Shown: positions 35,874 through 45,762, counted from the first letter of the stretch. The stretch: DNA of 64,000 bases from Hyphomicrobiales bacterium (GCA_900472175.1 UCHD01000030.1:1-64000), one strand, 5' to 3'. Made by a program: numbers and translations. The notes: generated by a model from the sequence alone, not told the origin.

Positions 35874-36260
35874 GTGAACAAGTATTATACCATTACGGAG
35901 CTGACACGGGAATTCGGAGTTTCGACCCGCACGCTGCGCTTCTACGAGGACGAGGGCCTGATCCATCCGGAGCGGCGCGGCCGGACACGTTTGTTCCGGT
36001 CGGCAGACCGTCACTTGATCATGGAAATTCTGCGCGGCCGCCGTATCGGCTTCACCATCGCTGAAATCCGCGAAATCATCCAGGTCTACCGCGATCCGCC
36101 GGGCGAGGCCGGTCAGCTACGTCTGCTGATGAAGCGTGTCGAGGAAAAGCGCGACGAGCTCAACCAGAAGCGCAAAGACATCGAGGAAACGCTGGAAGAG
36201 TTGAACAATGTCGAAGAGGCCTGCCTGACGCGCCTCGCTGAAATCGGCGTCGGAACGTAA
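35874..36260 (+). CDS. MerR-family transcriptional regulator, LiuR-like
   Basis: A 128-aa protein. The MerR winged helix-turn-helix is at residues 4-70 (YYTITELTREFGVSTRTLRFYEDEGL). A long C-terminal coiled-coil (about 80-118, RVEEKRDELNQKRKDIEETL) makes the dimer. No C-terminal metal-binding cysteines are present. The sequence resembles LiuR regulators of branched-chain amino acid and acyl-CoA catabolism, but no such genes are adjacent. GTG at 35874 follows GGCGAGGCAGG; an ATG at 35841 is the alternative start. Confidence 0.82.
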   Translation: MNKYYTITELTREFGVSTRTLRFYEDEGLIHPERRGRTRLFRSADRHLIMEILRGRRIGFTIAEIREIIQVYRDPPGEAGQLRLLMKRVEEKRDELNQKRKDIEETLEELNNVEEACLTRLAEIGVGT

Positions 36261-36374
36261 GCGGCCGTTTCGACCTTTCGTCCGGGCTATCCGTCTTCCG
36301 GTTCTGTTTCCGGCGTCACAGCACGTTCACGGCTGCATGCAATATCGCCTTCGTCACAGAAATCGGAGGCTTAT

Positions 36375-38348
36375 ATGTCAGACCGCCAGAAAACCCGCGC
36401 CCGGCCGAATCCACGCCGCGCGTTTTCCTCTTCCTATGGTGAAATTCTTGCAGAAGGCGTCAATCGCCGCACCGTGCTCAAGGGCCTGTTCGGCTCGGCC
36501 GCGATCGCCGCCATGGACCAAGGCTTCTCGGCTTCTCCCGTCCAGGCGGCCAGCCAGAGCACGGTGACGTTCAGGGAATTGCAGCGCGTCCGCGATACCG
36601 CCGATCATTGGCCGGAGGGTTATGGCCGCCAGATTCTTGCCCGCTGGGGTGATGCGCTGTTTCCCGATAGTCCGGCCTTCGACATTGCCAGCCTCGACGG
36701 CAAGGCGGCGGAGCGCCAGTTCGGCTACAACAACGACTTTACCCAGTTCCTGCCGCTACCGCAGGGCTCGACAGCGTCGGATCGCGGCTTGATGGTCGTC
36801 AGCCACGAATATGCCTCGCCGTTCCTGATGTTTTCGGGCCTGACCGATGAGGACTACCGTGAAAAACTGACCGACAACCAGATCCGCGCCTTGATGGGCT
36901 GCCTCGGGGTCAGCGTCTTCGAAGTGGCAAAGACAGGCAAGGACTGGGCGATCGTTCTCGACAGCAAGCACAATCGCCGCATCCACATGGGTACGGAAAT
37001 GGATATTTCCGGTCCGGCCGCGGGCGACGACCGGCTGAAAACCAAGGCGGACCCGACCGGCAGAATAGTATTCGGAACGATTTCAAACTGTAACGGCGGT
37101 ATCACGCCCTGGGGCACGATGCTGTCGGGCGAAGAAGGCGCGATGGACGTCTTTGCCGGCGATTACAAGACGTTGCCCAATCAGGAACTGGTCGAACGGC
37201 AGGGCTGGGACGAAGACGAGAACGACATTTATGCGGTCAGCCGCGTCGAGCCGCGCTTCAAGTTCGAGGAAGAGCCGAACGAATGGATGCGGTTCGACTG
37301 GGTGGTCGAGATCGACCCGTTCGATCCGGAAGCAAAACCGGTGAAGCGGACGTCTCTTGGCCGCATGACGCATGAGGGCGCCCAGGTGACCGTGGCGCCG
37401 GATGGCCGCGTCGTGGTGTTCATGGGCGATGACGACGATTTCGAATATCTCTACCGTTTCGTCACGCGCGACGCATGGAACCCGTCCGACCGGGTCGCCA
37501 ACAAGAATTTGCTCGACGATGGCACGCTCTCCGTCGCCAAATTCTCGAGTGACGGCACGATGACATGGCTGCCGCTGGTGGCAGGTCAGGGGCCACTGAC
37601 GGCCGAGGCCGGTTTCGCCAGCCAGGCCGATGTTGTGCTCAACACCCGTGCCGCCGCCGATCTGGTGGGGGCGACGCCGATGGATGCGCCGGAAGGCTTT
37701 GTGCCGCATCACGGCACCGGCAAGCTGTATGTGGCGATGACCGAAAACGAGGACCGGCTGGCTGCAGGCAAGGGTAACGAGCGCGAAACCGTCAATATTG
37801 CTAATCCGCGTGGGCCAAACCCGCACGGCCACCTGCTCGAGCTCGTACCGCCCGGCGCGCCGGACAAGCCGGACCATGCGGCCGACACATTTACCTGGGA
37901 CGTGTTCGTCCTCTGTGGCGATCCGGCCAAGCCCGAGGATGAGGCGATGTTCAATCCCGCGACAACGGCGTCGGGCTGGTTCACGGATCCGGACAATCTC
38001 GGCGTCGATCCGGCCGGCCGCCTGTGGGTCACCACCGACGGTCCGCCTCCGGAGGGCATTGCCGATTCGATGTATGTGATGGACACCGAGGGTGCGGGCA
38101 GGGCGCTGCCAAAACTGTTCTATATCGCGCCGGTCGGCTCGGAGTGCTGTTCGCCGACATTCACGCCGGATGGAACGAATGTGTTTGTCTCTATCCAGCA
38201 TCCGGGCGAGTTGCGTTTGGCCGACAATGAGGATGCAACGGCGATTGCCGACGCCGGGACAGCCTGGCCGGATTTCGCCGATGGCATGCCGGCGCGTCCG
38301 TCGCTGATCGTGATCACGCGCGACGACAAGGGTGTGGTTGGAAACTAA
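36375..38348 (+). CDS. PhoX-family alkaline phosphatase (DUF839)
   Basis: A 657-aa secreted enzyme of the PhoX family, calcium/iron-dependent phosphatases exported by the Tat pathway. The twin-arginine signal is NRRTVLKGLFGSAAIAAM (about 29-46). Family motifs include NCNGGITPWGTMLSGEE, RMTHEGAQVTVAPDGRVVVFMGDD, RGPNPHGHLLEL and GSECCSPTFTPDGTNVFVSIQHPGE. ATCGGAGG precedes the ATG. I see no clear Pho box. It lies 114 bp after the MerR gene. Confidence 0.9.
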   Translation: MSDRQKTRARPNPRRAFSSSYGEILAEGVNRRTVLKGLFGSAAIAAMDQGFSASPVQAASQSTVTFRELQRVRDTADHWPEGYGRQILARWGDALFPDSPAFDIASLDGKAAERQFGYNNDFTQFLPLPQGSTASDRGLMVVSHEYASPFLMFSGLTDEDYREKLTDNQIRALMGCLGVSVFEVAKTGKDWAIVLDSKHNRRIHMGTEMDISGPAAGDDRLKTKADPTGRIVFGTISNCNGGITPWGTMLSGEEGAMDVFAGDYKTLPNQELVERQGWDEDENDIYAVSRVEPRFKFEEEPNEWMRFDWVVEIDPFDPEAKPVKRTSLGRMTHEGAQVTVAPDGRVVVFMGDDDDFEYLYRFVTRDAWNPSDRVANKNLLDDGTLSVAKFSSDGTMTWLPLVAGQGPLTAEAGFASQADVVLNTRAAADLVGATPMDAPEGFVPHHGTGKLYVAMTENEDRLAAGKGNERETVNIANPRGPNPHGHLLELVPPGAPDKPDHAADTFTWDVFVLCGDPAKPEDEAMFNPATTASGWFTDPDNLGVDPAGRLWVTTDGPPPEGIADSMYVMDTEGAGRALPKLFYIAPVGSECCSPTFTPDGTNVFVSIQHPGELRLADNEDATAIADAGTAWPDFADGMPARPSLIVITRDDKGVVGN

Positions 38349-38375
38349 GATTGTAAAGTGCGAAGGCCGGTGGGT

Positions 38376-38849
38376 TCAGATCCACCGGCTGGTGGCGCGG
38401 CAGTAGCGCTCGAATTCGAAGCCGAAGCGGGACAGCAGGTGGCGCTCTTCGTTGCGGATGGCAAAGACCGTCATCACCGCAACGGAAGTGCTGGCCATGA
38501 TGAAGAACCAGGGATTGAGCGTGACCAAGCCAAACCCGACCATCATCAGGGTGTAGCCGAGATAGATCGGATTGCGGGTGAAATAGAATGGTCCGCAGGT
38601 GACGAGATAGGACGAGCAGCGATGCGGCAGAACCGCGGTGCGCCGTTCGATCAAGGTCTTTACCGCCCAGACATCCAGGAAAACGGCAATGGCGATCAGC
38701 AATGAGCCCGCAAGCCAGGGCAACCAGCCATGGCCGTGGATGACGGAAATCGGCGCCATGCGCCCCAAGGCCACCGCTCCCGCAAAGGCCGCCATATAAA
38801 GAAATGGTGGCCAGGGATAGGTCAGCGGCTTGGCGCGATAGGCGTTCAT
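38376..38849 (-). CDS. isoprenylcysteine methyltransferase-like membrane protein
   Basis: A 157-aa protein with about four membrane spans, resembling the PEMT/ICMT-like methyltransferases. The SAM-binding region shows TCGPFYFTRNPIYLGYTLMM, and the C-terminal RNEERHLLSRFGFEFERYC is typical. The substrate is unknown. It lies 3 bp downstream of the DUF1624 gene and is probably co-transcribed with it. Confidence 0.85.
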   Translation of the reverse strand: MNAYRAKPLTYPWPPFLYMAAFAGAVALGRMAPISVIHGHGWLPWLAGSLLIAIAVFLDVWAVKTLIERRTAVLPHRCSSYLVTCGPFYFTRNPIYLGYTLMMVGFGLVTLNPWFFIMASTSVAVMTVFAIRNEERHLLSRFGFEFERYCRATSRWI

Positions 38850-38852
38850 ATC

Positions 38853-39860
38853 CTATTCCTTAGGTTGTGACTCCATGGTGCATTGCCCGGCGATTCGCGC
38901 AATGCGCTCATCCGTCTTGACGTCGATTTTACCTTCGTTCAGCGGCTCGAAGAGGTTTTCCTCCATCAATTTGTCGAGCGTGCAGCCGCAGAACGTCAAG
39001 CAGAGCGCTGCACTTTCCTGCAGGCTGCAGGAGGCAACGCAATTGTTTTGATAGGTTTCGACCGGATCGGGCTTGGCCGCCGGAAAGCCCAGCGAATAGG
39101 CATAGACCAGCGCAAACAATAGCGGCTGATGCACAAGGTAGATGATCAGGCTGTGACGGCCAGCCGCCGTCAGGATCGTTTTCCACCGAGCGCTGCCATC
39201 GCTGCGAAGTTTTTCGAACCACCCGTAGCGGAGCGCAATGCGTGCCGCCGCAATGCCGGTAAGGAACGGCGCCAGCCAGGGAAGCAACGGAACGTAGTCG
39301 TTCGAACGCGGCAGCGTTTCCGATAGCCCGACCCACCAAAGCGCCGGCGTGTCGAAAACGGGTGAGCGCAGGTAGAACGGTGCCGCAAAGGCGGCTGCGG
39401 CGGCCACAAGCGTCACCACGGCCGGCAGGCGCAGGAAAAGCAGGCCGATCACGCTTGCTGCCGCAATCGCATGCAGGATGCCGAAGAAGATGAAGCCATC
39501 GGGGAAGGCAAACCAGGTGGCAATGGTGATGATCAGCGCTGCAGCCGCGATCTTGGCAAAGCGGATAGTAAAAGAGCGGGGCTTGAAGACCGGGTAATGG
39601 CCAAGCACGAGGCCGATGCCCGCCAGAAACAGGAAACTGCTGGCGATCATCCGTGCGTAAAGCTTGAAGCCGCCGGTGCCGACCGTTCCCGGATCGAGAT
39701 AGCCGAAATATTCCAGGTCCCAGGAGAAGTGATAGGTCGCCATGGCGATCAGGGCAAAGCCGCGCAAGGCATCGATCGCCCAGATCCGACCGCGCTTTTC
39801 AGCGGTTGCCGGTGGCACCGTGCTTTCGCCGTTCTCGATGACTGCGTTGTTAACAGGCAT
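38853..39860 (-). CDS. DUF1624 membrane protein with cysteine-rich tail
   Basis: A 335-aa protein with eight or so spans, related to heparan-alpha-glucosaminide N-acetyltransferase-type acyltransferases. It shows IWAIDALRGFALIAMATYHFSW and RHSLIIYLVHQPLLFALVY. After the last span, a tail of about 70 residues holds six cysteines (about 274, 278, 287, 291, 293, 327), an unusual addition. The start at 39860 (MPVNNAVIENG) is preferred; 39881 is possible. The acceptor substrate is unknown. Confidence 0.82.
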   Translation of the reverse strand: MPVNNAVIENGESTVPPATAEKRGRIWAIDALRGFALIAMATYHFSWDLEYFGYLDPGTVGTGGFKLYARMIASSFLFLAGIGLVLGHYPVFKPRSFTIRFAKIAAAALIITIATWFAFPDGFIFFGILHAIAAASVIGLLFLRLPAVVTLVAAAAAFAAPFYLRSPVFDTPALWWVGLSETLPRSNDYVPLLPWLAPFLTGIAAARIALRYGWFEKLRSDGSARWKTILTAAGRHSLIIYLVHQPLLFALVYAYSLGFPAAKPDPVETYQNNCVASCSLQESAALCLTFCGCTLDKLMEENLFEPLNEGKIDVKTDERIARIAGQCTMESQPKE

Positions 39861-39942
39861 GGCTCTATCTTTTCCAATCATGGGATTATGCCGCGGCGAC
39901 CTTGCGTGAGGCGCAACGATTCACCGATTCATTCCGAGGATT

Positions 39943-40635
39943 TCAGGGGTTTGTGTCGTCAAGAAGGGCTTCGCGCGCTTCCGAATAGAATTGGCGGCGG
40001 GCCAGGACGAAAATGACGAAGATCGTCAGCGCAATGAAGACATACGGGCTGACGAACCAGCCGAGATAGCCGATCGACAAAAACACGCTGCGTAGCCCGG
40101 CATTGAAATGCTTGGCGGCCAGAATGTTCATCTTGACGGCCCGTTCGGCCGCCCGCTCGGCGCCGGCACGGTCGTGCATCAGGTCGGACATCATCGGAAT
40201 GCCGCCGACCAGAATGGAGCAGTAGTTGAACAGGCGGTAGGACCAGGCGAACTTGAAGAAAGCGTAGGCAAACAGGCATGCGAGGCCGCCGACTTTCAGC
40301 TCGAAGGCGGTGCGCCCGCCGTGGAAGACATAGGGCAGGTCGCCCATGATCGCCTGGACCTGATCGGTGGCGCCCAGAAGCGCAAAGCAGCCGCCCAGTG
40401 CAAAGATCGTGGTCGAGGCGAAGAACGCGGTCCCCGCCTGCAGCCCGGCGACGATCTGGGTATCGATCATCTTCAGGTCGCGATTGAGGGAGTTCATCAG
40501 CCACCGCCGCCGGTTTTCCATCATCAGGCGCGTCAGCGAGATGCGCTTGAGGTGTACCTTGCCATCCGTGGCCCAGTTATAGCTGGTCCACAGCAGTGCA
40601 AAGATTGCCAGTGCGATATAATCGGTGAGTGTCAT
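39943..40635 (-). CDS. DUF599 membrane protein
   Basis: A 230-aa protein with about four membrane spans, matching DUF599. Features are MTLTDYIALAIFALLWTSYNW, RLMMENRRRWLMNSLNRDLKMIDTQIV and AGAERAAERAVKMNILAAKHFNAGLRSVF. Its function is unknown. The start at 40635 fits the family; the open frame continues to 40674. Confidence 0.85.
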   Translation of the reverse strand: MTLTDYIALAIFALLWTSYNWATDGKVHLKRISLTRLMMENRRRWLMNSLNRDLKMIDTQIVAGLQAGTAFFASTTIFALGGCFALLGATDQVQAIMGDLPYVFHGGRTAFELKVGGLACLFAYAFFKFAWSYRLFNYCSILVGGIPMMSDLMHDRAGAERAAERAVKMNILAAKHFNAGLRSVFLSIGYLGWFVSPYVFIALTIFVIFVLARRQFYSEAREALLDDTNP

Positions 40636-40889
40636 GCCTCGTTTTTGGCATGCTTTGCTAAAATTGCAAGGCATCGCGAAAGTTTACCCAGCCCCTTGAA
40701 ATCCGGAGCAGGGCATGGCGACTTAAGGATGAGGAATCGTGCTACGGCCAGCCGCGTCCCGTTCGTGTCGCACCCATGGGAGTGGATGTCGGTTGATCGC
40801 CTGATGGCAGGCACAGGATGGCCTAGTTTCGATGTAATGATCATGGTCCGGCAATCTTGTCCGGTCCTGCAGTCCGGGGCGGAGTTCGC

Positions 40890-42290
40890 ATGTTTCTTTC
40901 GGTTTTTGATGTCTTCAAGATTGGTATCGGCCCCTCCAGCTCGCACACGATGGGACCGATGTCGGCGGCCAATCGCTTTCTCGACCTGATCCTGTCGAGC
41001 GATTGGCCGCGCCCGGCCAATGCTGCCGTCACCTCGATCAAGTCGAGCCTGCACGGCTCGCTCGCCTTTACCGGCATTGGTCATGGAACGGGCAGGGCGG
41101 TGATCCTCGGGCTGATGGGCGAGCGTCCGGATCGTGTCGATCCCGATCGGATGGACCCGATCATCGAGGAAGTCGAGCGCACGGGGCGCATCACGCCAGC
41201 CGGACATCCGTCTTATGAATTCCAGCCGAAGACTGATCTTCTCTTCGACAAGAAAGTGCCGCTTCCCGGTCATGCCAACGGCATGTCCTTCTCCGCCTTC
41301 GACAAGGATGGCCGTCTTCTGCTGAAGCGCGTCTATTACTCCATCGGCGGTGGCTTCGTCGTCACCGATACCGAGCTGGAGGCCATGAAGGCCAGCAAGA
41401 CCAAGCCGGGCGGGGTAAAAGTTCCTTATCCCTTCTCGACCGCAAAACAGATGCTCGACATGGCGCGGCATTCCGGCCTGTCGATTGCCCAGATGAAGCG
41501 CGCGAACGAGGAATGTTCGATGCCCGCCGAAGAACTCGACGAAGGCCTCGACCGAATCTGGGCTGCGATGAAAAGCTGTATCGATCGTGGCCTGACGGGA
41601 TCGGGTATTCTTCCCGGCGGCCTGAAGGTGCGCCGCCGCGCCGGGATGATCCATGACAAGCTGCAGGACGAATGGCGCTCCAACAAGATCAATCCCTTGC
41701 TCGCCAACGACTGGCTGAGCGTCTATGCCATGGCGGTCAACGAGGAAAATGCGGCTGGCGGCCGCGTCGTCACCTCGCCGACCAATGGTGCTGCCGGTGT
41801 GGTGCCTGCAACGATCCGCTACTACCTGCATTTCCATGAGGATGCCGATCATCACGGCATTCGCGACTATCTGCTGACGGCGGCTGCCATCGGCGGCATC
41901 ATCAAGTTTAACGCCTCTATCTCCGGTGCCGAGGTTGGCTGTCAGGGCGAGGTCGGTTCGGCCTCGGCGATGGCGGCAGCGGGCCTTGCCGCCGTCATGG
42001 GCGGCACCCCGGAGCAGATCGAGAATGCGGCGGAAATCGCGCTGGAGCACCATCTCGGCATGACCTGCGATCCGATCGCCGGACTGGTCCAGGTGCCCTG
42101 CATCGAACGCAACGCGCTCGGCGCGGTCAAGGCGGTGACGGCTGCGTCGCTGGCGATCAAGGGCGACGGCCAGCATTTCGTGCCACTCGACGCCTGCATC
42201 GAGACAATGCGCCAGACCGGTGTCGACATGCACGATAAATACAAGGAAACGTCGACGGGCGGCCTTGCCGTCAACGTTGTCGAGTGCTGA
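40890..42290 (+). CDS. sdaA: L-serine ammonia-lyase (serine dehydratase), iron-sulfur type
   Basis: A 466-aa single-chain enzyme that converts L-serine to pyruvate and ammonia. The beta domain begins [24 protein letters not shown]. The alpha domain carries Cys351, Cys393 and Cys404 for a [4Fe-4S] cluster ([13 protein letters not shown] and [19 protein letters not shown]). The start at 40890 is the family start; an in-frame ATG at 40857 adds 11 residues. It is probably monocistronic or followed by the DUF1489 gene. Confidence 0.96.
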   Translation: MFLSVFDVFKIGIGPSSSHTMGPMSAANRFLDLILSSDWPRPANAAVTSIKSSLHGSLAFTGIGHGTGRAVILGLMGERPDRVDPDRMDPIIEEVERTGRITPAGHPSYEFQPKTDLLFDKKVPLPGHANGMSFSAFDKDGRLLLKRVYYSIGGGFVVTDTELEAMKASKTKPGGVKVPYPFSTAKQMLDMARHSGLSIAQMKRANEECSMPAEELDEGLDRIWAAMKSCIDRGLTGSGILPGGLKVRRRAGMIHDKLQDEWRSNKINPLLANDWLSVYAMAVNEENAAGGRVVTSPTNGAAGVVPATIRYYLHFHEDADHHGIRDYLLTAAAIGGIIKFNASISGAEVGCQGEVGSASAMAAAGLAAVMGGTPEQIENAAEIALEHHLGMTCDPIAGLVQVPCIERNALGAVKAVTAASLAIKGDGQHFVPLDACIETMRQTGVDMHDKYKETSTGGLAVNVVEC

Positions 42291-42361
42291 TGGGCACCGA
42301 TCTGTGGAGCGGGGCAGAACAGGCTTGACCGCCACCGCTTTGCGGGTGTTCAACTCCGGCC

Positions 42362-42799
42362 ATGGCCTTGCATCTCATCAAGCTCTGCGTTGGCGCAGAA
42401 TCGATTGACGACCTTCGTGACTGGGTGGCGCGCAAGGCACAGACGGCGGTTGCCGCCGGTCTTGAGCCGCATTCCTATCACACGACGCGCATGGTGCCGA
42501 AGCGTGTCGAGGAACTGCTGGAGGGCGGATCGCTCTATTGGGTGATCAAGGGGCAGGTGCAGGCGCGCCAGCGGCTGACCGGCATCGAAACCTTCACCGA
42601 CGGCGAGGGCATCGGCCGCTGCAATCTCATCCTCGGCCCGGAAGTCGTCGAAACGGCCTATCAGCCGCGCCGTGCATTTCAGGGCTGGCGCTATCTTCAG
42701 GACAACGAGGCGCCGCGCGATCTAGCAGCGCTGGGTGCAGATACCGCGGAACTGCCGCTGGAACTGCGCCGTGAACTGGCCGAACTCGGCCTTCTCTGA
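42362..42799 (+). CDS. DUF1489 family protein
   Basis: A 145-aa alphaproteobacterial protein of unknown function. Typical segments are HLIKLCVGAESIDDLRDW, HTTRMVPKRVEELLEGGSLYWVIKG and RCNLILGPEVVETAYQPRRAFQGWRYL. It lies 71 bp downstream of sdaA, with a terminator-like hairpin after it. Confidence 0.88.
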   Translation: MALHLIKLCVGAESIDDLRDWVARKAQTAVAAGLEPHSYHTTRMVPKRVEELLEGGSLYWVIKGQVQARQRLTGIETFTDGEGIGRCNLILGPEVVETAYQPRRAFQGWRYLQDNEAPRDLAALGADTAELPLELRRELAELGLL

Positions 42800-42819
42800 A
42801 AGCTGACGTCAAAATGCGA

Positions 42820-42842
42820 AAAGCCCGGCGGTGCCGGGCTTT
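42820..42842. terminator. terminator-like hairpin after the DUF1489 gene
   Basis: AAAGCCCGGC and GCCGGGCTTT with a GGT loop form a 10-bp stem between convergent genes. The T-run is only TTT and is part of the stem. It may serve both directions. Confidence 0.65.
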
Positions 42843-42862
42843 GATCGTTGTTCTACGCTGTT

Positions 42863-43129
42863 TTACCGGATCCGCAGCCGGATCGGATAACGCCCCGATG
42901 GCGACGTCACGTGCACGTGGATCTGTGCATCCGGCTGTGTCGAGCGCCATGCCCGTGCGCCGTGCGTCAGAAGCAGTGTCACCAGATCCTTGGTCCTTGA
43001 CCGGGGGCGGCTGCCGAGCTCGGCGATCCGCATGGCGGCTTCGTGCAAGGGGTGCAGGCCGGAGCGCGGTGATTTCCGCTTCTTGTCCGGTGCGGGCGTC
43101 ATGCCCGATCCATTCTCATTCATTCCCAT
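42863..43129 (-). CDS. small basic hypothetical protein
   Basis: An 88-aa protein rich in Arg and His; I do not recognise a family. The N-terminal third is Pro/Lys-rich (TPAPDKKRKSPRSG). The rest may fold: LHEAAMRIAELGSRPRSRTKDLVTLLLTHGARAW. GAGG lies 6 bases before the ATG at 43129, which I chose over a later ATG at 43123. It lies just downstream of the DD-carboxypeptidase gene on the same strand. Confidence 0.55.
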   Translation of the reverse strand: MGMNENGSGMTPAPDKKRKSPRSGLHPLHEAAMRIAELGSRPRSRTKDLVTLLLTHGARAWRSTQPDAQIHVHVTSPSGRYPIRLRIR

Positions 43130-43212
43130 AACTAACCTCGTTACGCAAAACCAAATCCGAGGAGGATCAGCGGTAAACACAACACGCCGCTGATCGAAAC
43201 TGTGTGATATCG

Positions 43213-44709
43213 TTACTGGGCGCTCGCCCAGCAGGCGAAGCCCTTGCTTTTCAAAGTCTTGCAGGCGGAAACGGCCTTGTTCTGGTCCGGGAAACCGCCG
43301 AAGCGTGCCCGGTAAAGCTGGCTGTCACCGCTGGCGAATGCCACCGTGAACGGGGTTGCGCTGCGCAGAGCCTTGCCGCCTTTGTCCTTGGCATTTTCAA
43401 GCAAGGTCATCGCCTGGCTCTTGTCTGGCGTTGCGCCAATCTGGATCACCCAGCCGGCCGGCACGTTGTCTGCGGCGGCAGCTGTTTCAGCAGCAGGCTT
43501 GGCAACCGAATTGGTGATCTGGTTATCGACATCGGCAGCCGGGACCGGTGCAGCCTTGGCGAGCTTGCGGCTCTGTGCTTCCAGCGTGTTCGGCATAACG
43601 TTTTTGTTTAGCAGCGGATTTGCGCTGGCCCTGACCGGTGCGGCATAGGCAACTTCGATGCTCTTGGTGGTCTCGCCGCTGTAGCGGAAATCCGGCACCG
43701 GACCGTTGCTCGGCAGGTTGAAGCTGCCACCGGTTGCGGCAACAGCGGTTTCGACCGGCTGCGCAACAGCCTGAGCCGTCTGCATGGTCGGCGCATCAGC
43801 GGTTTCAGCAACGAGATTGCCACCGCCACGGCGCGAGGCGTTGGGCATGTATTTGGCAACGAGGGCGCGCATCTGTGCGTCACGGGCACCACCGGACTTG
43901 CCGCCCATGACGACGCCGACGATGCTGCGGCCATCGGCCTGTGCCGAGGTCACAAGGTTGAAACCTGAAGCCCGGGTATAGCCGGTCTTGATACCGTCGA
44001 CGCCACGCACGTTGCCGAGCAGGCGGTTGTGGTTGCCGATCGTCTGCTTGCCGAAACGGAAGCTGCGGGTGGAGAAATACGAATAATACTGCGGAAAATG
44101 CTGGCGAAGCGCCATGCCAAGCCGGGCCTGATCGCGTGCCGTCGTCATCTGCGCTTCGTTCGGCAGGCCGTTGGCGTTGCGATAGGTGGTGCGGGTCATG
44201 CCGAGCGCACGGGCCTTGTTGGTCATGATCCGGGCAAAGCGGTCTTCTGAGCCGCCGAGCAATTCTCCAAGCGCGGTCGATGAATCATTGGCGGAGCGTG
44301 TGACCATTGAAAGGATCGCCTGCTCGACGGTGATCGAATTGCCGGAGCGTACGCCAAGTTTCGACGGCGGCTCCGCCGATGCGTTCTTCGAAAACGGAAC
44401 GGGCGTATTCTTGTTGATCTTGCCGGCTTCCAGCGCCTCGAAGGTCAAATAGAGTGTCATCATCTTCGTCAGCGATGCCGGGTAGCGCAGGCTATCGGCG
44501 TCTTCGCTATACAGCACCTTGCCGGTCTTCGCGTCGACCACGATACCCGCATATTGCGCGGCGGAGACGACGGGGATTGCCGTAAACGTTGCAGCCAGCG
44601 ACACCAGTAGCACCCGGCAGGCCTTCTTGAAAAATAGCGCGGGCGCGTCTGGAGCGAAGCCGTTGAATATGGATTTGGACACTACACTACTCTTCAATTC
44701 TATTTTCAC
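43213..44709 (-). CDS. D-alanyl-D-alanine carboxypeptidase with C-terminal SPOR domain
   Basis: A 498-aa penicillin-binding protein (DacA/PBP5-like, S11 family) that trims peptidoglycan pentapeptides in the periplasm. The signal segment ends near residue 50 (PVVSAA). Active-site motifs are SLTK (79-82), SAN (139-141) and KTG (241-243). A Pro/Ala-rich linker is followed by a SPOR domain (about 415-498, GWVIQIGATPDKSQAMTLL), which in other proteins targets denuded septal glycan. The start is uncertain: GTG at 44709 or GTG at 44682, which has a better-placed GAAGAG. Confidence 0.93.
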   Translation of the reverse strand: MKIELKSSVVSKSIFNGFAPDAPALFFKKACRVLLVSLAATFTAIPVVSAAQYAGIVVDAKTGKVLYSEDADSLRYPASLTKMMTLYLTFEALEAGKINKNTPVPFSKNASAEPPSKLGVRSGNSITVEQAILSMVTRSANDSSTALGELLGGSEDRFARIMTNKARALGMTRTTYRNANGLPNEAQMTTARDQARLGMALRQHFPQYYSYFSTRSFRFGKQTIGNHNRLLGNVRGVDGIKTGYTRASGFNLVTSAQADGRSIVGVVMGGKSGGARDAQMRALVAKYMPNASRRGGGNLVAETADAPTMQTAQAVAQPVETAVAATGGSFNLPSNGPVPDFRYSGETTKSIEVAYAAPVRASANPLLNKNVMPNTLEAQSRKLAKAAPVPAADVDNQITNSVAKPAAETAAAADNVPAGWVIQIGATPDKSQAMTLLENAKDKGGKALRSATPFTVAFASGDSQLYRARFGGFPDQNKAVSACKTLKSKGFACWASAQ

Positions 44710-44874
44710 AGATGCCGTCCGGGGTGGCCTTCAGAAACGGCTGTTCTCGAAACTCTATCGGGATAGCGTTACCAATCGGTTTATGATGAATGATTGGTTT
44801 CAGTAATCCGTCGTGTTCTTTTCATTTTCAAACAGGCCGCCCTGGCTTGCCGCTTCACGCGAAGAGACATGGGC

Positions 44875-45621
44875 TCAGAGCCTGGGTGAATTGGGAGGTA
44901 CCAGTCTGTCGTTCAGATAGGTCACGACGGCGTTGTCGATGGCTTGCCATTGTGGCAGCAATTGGCTGGAAAAGCGGTAAAGCACAACAAGATCGCGGCC
45001 GATGTGAATATCGCGCTGGCAATCGGCGCTGGTCGACAGCGCGGGCGCCGCCGGCAGGATGCAGCGTACGGCATAGGGCGTGTCGCCGTCACGGTTCGCG
45101 GTATAGAAGACTTCCTGGCCGTAACCGGAATTCTGTTTCATTTCGTGCCGCACCAGTCCGGTAGGGCCGGGCAGGATCGCACCGCTGAACAGGTGCTGGT
45201 AGATAGGCTCGATCCGTCCCGACATGTCGCGCGACATCGTGCTTTGGGAAATATCGAGGAAAATCAATTTATCCGGGTGGTTGACGTCGTTGAAGAGCGC
45301 CCGTGTCTCGTCGGTATACCCCTGCAGGCCCGGCCAGGTGAGGTAAAGATCGGCTCGCTCGGAACGGCCGGTAACGCGTTGCTGCTCGAAGCGGATAACG
45401 TTTGACGGCAGCCGCAGGTGATCCTGGCCGATGATGATGTCGTTGGTCTCGATGCTCGTCGTGTGGCCGGCCAGAGCCAGGTTTTCGCCGTACCAGCGGC
45501 CGGCAAGGCTGATGCCGGCGGTCAGCACCGCAAACCCGACAGCCACTGCGGTCACGCCGTACAAGAAACGCAACGAGATCAGCGGTGCGTGATCGTCTTG
45601 TCCTGCGGAGGTGATTGTCAT
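44875..45621 (-). CDS. membrane-anchored hypothetical protein
   Basis: A 248-aa protein with one N-terminal membrane span (about 17-42, FLYGVTAVAVGFAVLTAGISLAG) and a large domain that is probably periplasmic. Features include GQDHLRLPSNVIRFEQQR, DLYLTWPGLQGYTDETRALFND and AVRCILPAAPALSTSADCQRDI, with two cysteines that may pair. I do not recognise the family. It stands alone on the minus strand. Confidence 0.7.
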   Translation of the reverse strand: MTITSAGQDDHAPLISLRFLYGVTAVAVGFAVLTAGISLAGRWYGENLALAGHTTSIETNDIIIGQDHLRLPSNVIRFEQQRVTGRSERADLYLTWPGLQGYTDETRALFNDVNHPDKLIFLDISQSTMSRDMSGRIEPIYQHLFSGAILPGPTGLVRHEMKQNSGYGQEVFYTANRDGDTPYAVRCILPAAPALSTSADCQRDIHIGRDLVVLYRFSSQLLPQWQAIDNAVVTYLNDRLVPPNSPRL

Positions 45622-45762
45622 TGGCGGCCCGCTGCTTTGCTTGTCTCAATGAAGGGTATTCGCGTCAACCGCAGTCCGTGCCGAAATGAAACACTGCGGG
45701 CGGCATAGAACTTGCTGGTTGAAACTGTGCCTGCAAAGCTCTGCCAACATGGTTAATTTTCG

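Noticed and set aside
36261-36374. Pho box before phoX
   Set aside because: Two TCAC-like units at an 11-bp step were seen, but they do not match the CTGTCAT consensus well enough.
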